Shown here piece by piece: positions 20,324-21,106 of a stretch of DNA of 21,106 bases; within the stretch, counting starts at the first letter, position 1, and every line of letters begins with the position of its first letter. The stretch is taken from the NCBI RefSeq assembly GCF_910579365.1, contig NZ_CAJTUX010000048.1, positions 1-21,106 of the forward strand, in the 5' to 3' direction. The stretch comes from an uncultured Oscillibacter sp. Its GTDB lineage: Bacteria; Bacillota; Clostridia; Oscillospirales; Oscillospiraceae. A model generated the notes under the pieces. That model saw nothing but the letters and a program-made list of their open reading frames with translations, had not been told where the DNA came from and ran no database searches. The position numbers were made by a program, and so were the translations under genes.

Positions 20324-21106
20324 CTATGCGGCCTGCCCCTGGGGCTCCGCGATTTGGTAGGACTCCAGGACGTAGTACACCACCGCGTCCTGCTTCCTGG
20401 TGGTCAGCTTGGCGGAAGCCAGCATGGCCCCGGGAACCAGCATAGGGTGTTCACCCTGGGCAAAGGCGGTGATCTCTTTGCCGTCCGCGCCTCTCAGACG
20501 CAGCGACACGCTGGTCGTTTTCATGCCCTTTTGCGTACTGCTGGCAGTGACGATATAGGCGTAGCCGGGCTGTGCCGGGGCGGCTTGCGTCCCCTGATGC
20601 GAGGCACTCTCCGCCGCCTGTTCCGCGGCGCCGCCATCCTTGGGCGGAATTGCCGGAGTTCCAGCCCTCTTGGGCGTATCGTCCGGTTCCACATCGCCGC
20701 CGGAGATCAAAGACTGGAGTCCCCCTGCGGGGGCGGGTTCCAGCTTCAAGGCTTTCAGCATATCCAGATACGCCTTGTCCAGCTTGGCCCGGACTCCTTT
20801 TTTGATGACCCAGCTCTTGCCCCGCTGCTCCACGTCCACGAAAACCGTATCCATGTTGTAAAGAACCCGGCCAATGCCCCACTGGACAGCGGCCCGCTTC
20901 ATACTGTCGCTGAGGCCGCCCTTGATGGGTTCGACGTCCGAATCCTCCGCGCCGTCCCATTTGGTGATGAAGCCCCGGCCCTCGAAGTAGATCGAGATGC
21001 CGCAGATCTGGGCCTCCTTTTTCCCGGCGGCGTGCCAGGGCTTGAAATCGTTGTACCAGTTCTCCGGCCCCACCACGCTGTCCAGCCGGTTTTGGATCGC
21101 CCGATT
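20324..21106 (-). CDS. Rad52-type single-strand annealing protein (5' end missing)
   Basis: A partial gene: the reading frame is open to the last base of the window, so the N-terminus lies beyond 21106. The 260 visible residues begin NRAIQNRLDSVVGPENWYNDF, the typical start of the Rad52/Rad22 annealing core. The segment GGLSDSMKRAAVQWGIGRVLYNM is the conserved helix in the family's DNA-binding fold. After a low-complexity Pro/Ala/Gly-rich linker (about 135-185) a separate beta-rich C-terminal domain of about 80 residues follows, starting YAYIVTASSTQKGMKT. Phage proteins of this type anneal single strands in recombination. The stop codon is followed after 13 bases by the SMC-like gene, so the two are co-transcribed. 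The assignment is by motif recognition. Confidence 0.85.
   Translation of the reverse strand, partial: NRAIQNRLDSVVGPENWYNDFKPWHAAGKKEAQICGISIYFEGRGFITKWDGAEDSDVEPIKGGLSDSMKRAAVQWGIGRVLYNMDTVFVDVEQRGKSWVIKKGVRAKLDKAYLDMLKALKLEPAPAGGLQSLISGGDVEPDDTPKRAGTPAIPPKDGGAAEQAAESASHQGTQAAPAQPGYAYIVTASSTQKGMKTTSVSLRLRGADGKEITAFAQGEHPMLVPGAMLASAKLTTRKQDAVVYYVLESYQIAEPQGQAA

Noticed and set aside
1..21106. tRNA, rRNA, CRISPR array or insertion sequence
   Set aside because: No cloverleaf-like or rRNA sequence, no regularly spaced repeats and no transposase-like frame were seen, though a structural RNA search was not possible.

Overview
The window looks like chromosome of a GC-rich member of the Clostridia, probably an Oscillospirales-type gut bacterium. 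That placement is inferred from clear AGGAGG-type ribosome binding sites, sigma-A style promoters, a lipoprotein-anchored sugar ABC transporter, a YesL-family protein and a ROK regulator. No 16S rRNA or marker gene is present to confirm it. Most genes are strongly GC-rich; about 14.2-15.5 kb is visibly richer in A+T.

Bases 2-12568 (all minus strand) are a glycoside/pentose utilisation locus. Read in the direction of transcription it encodes: a substrate-binding lipoprotein, two ABC permeases, a YesL-like membrane protein, a GH3 beta-xylosidase/beta-glucosidase, a xylulokinase-type FGGY kinase, a DUF4867 protein, an L-fucose/L-arabinose-isomerase-family enzyme, an MsmK/MalK-type ATPase and a GH1 beta-glucosidase. 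The likely flow is import of a beta-glycoside (probably a xylo-oligosaccharide), cytoplasmic cleavage, isomerisation of the free pentose and phosphorylation of the ketose. No classical XylA is visible, so the FucI/AraA-type enzyme with DUF4867 is the candidate isomerase. The divergently transcribed ROK repressor (12885-14162) and the binding-protein gene share a 316-bp control region with a promoter for each and a dyad just downstream of the operon promoter. Hairpins occur after the binding-protein gene, before msmK, and in the leader of the GH1 gene, which also has its own promoter.

Bases 14163-16265 are a transition zone. It holds the regulator's terminator, a small membrane protein that resembles the C-terminal half of an ABC-2 permease, a SLOG-family (DUF1273/YpsA-like) protein, and two small plus-strand XRE regulators each followed by a terminator.

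Bases 16277-21106 (minus strand) are a phage- or ICE-like DNA-metabolism cassette, cut by the right edge. In transcription order it encodes a Rad52-type annealing protein (5' end missing), an SMC/Rad50-like ATPase with a CxxC hook, a CHC2-zinc-finger/TOPRIM primase-like protein, a 44-residue four-cysteine miniprotein, and a conserved phage-type protein of unknown function. No integrase, attachment site, tRNA, CRISPR array or insertion sequence is visible, so the element's boundary is not defined here.
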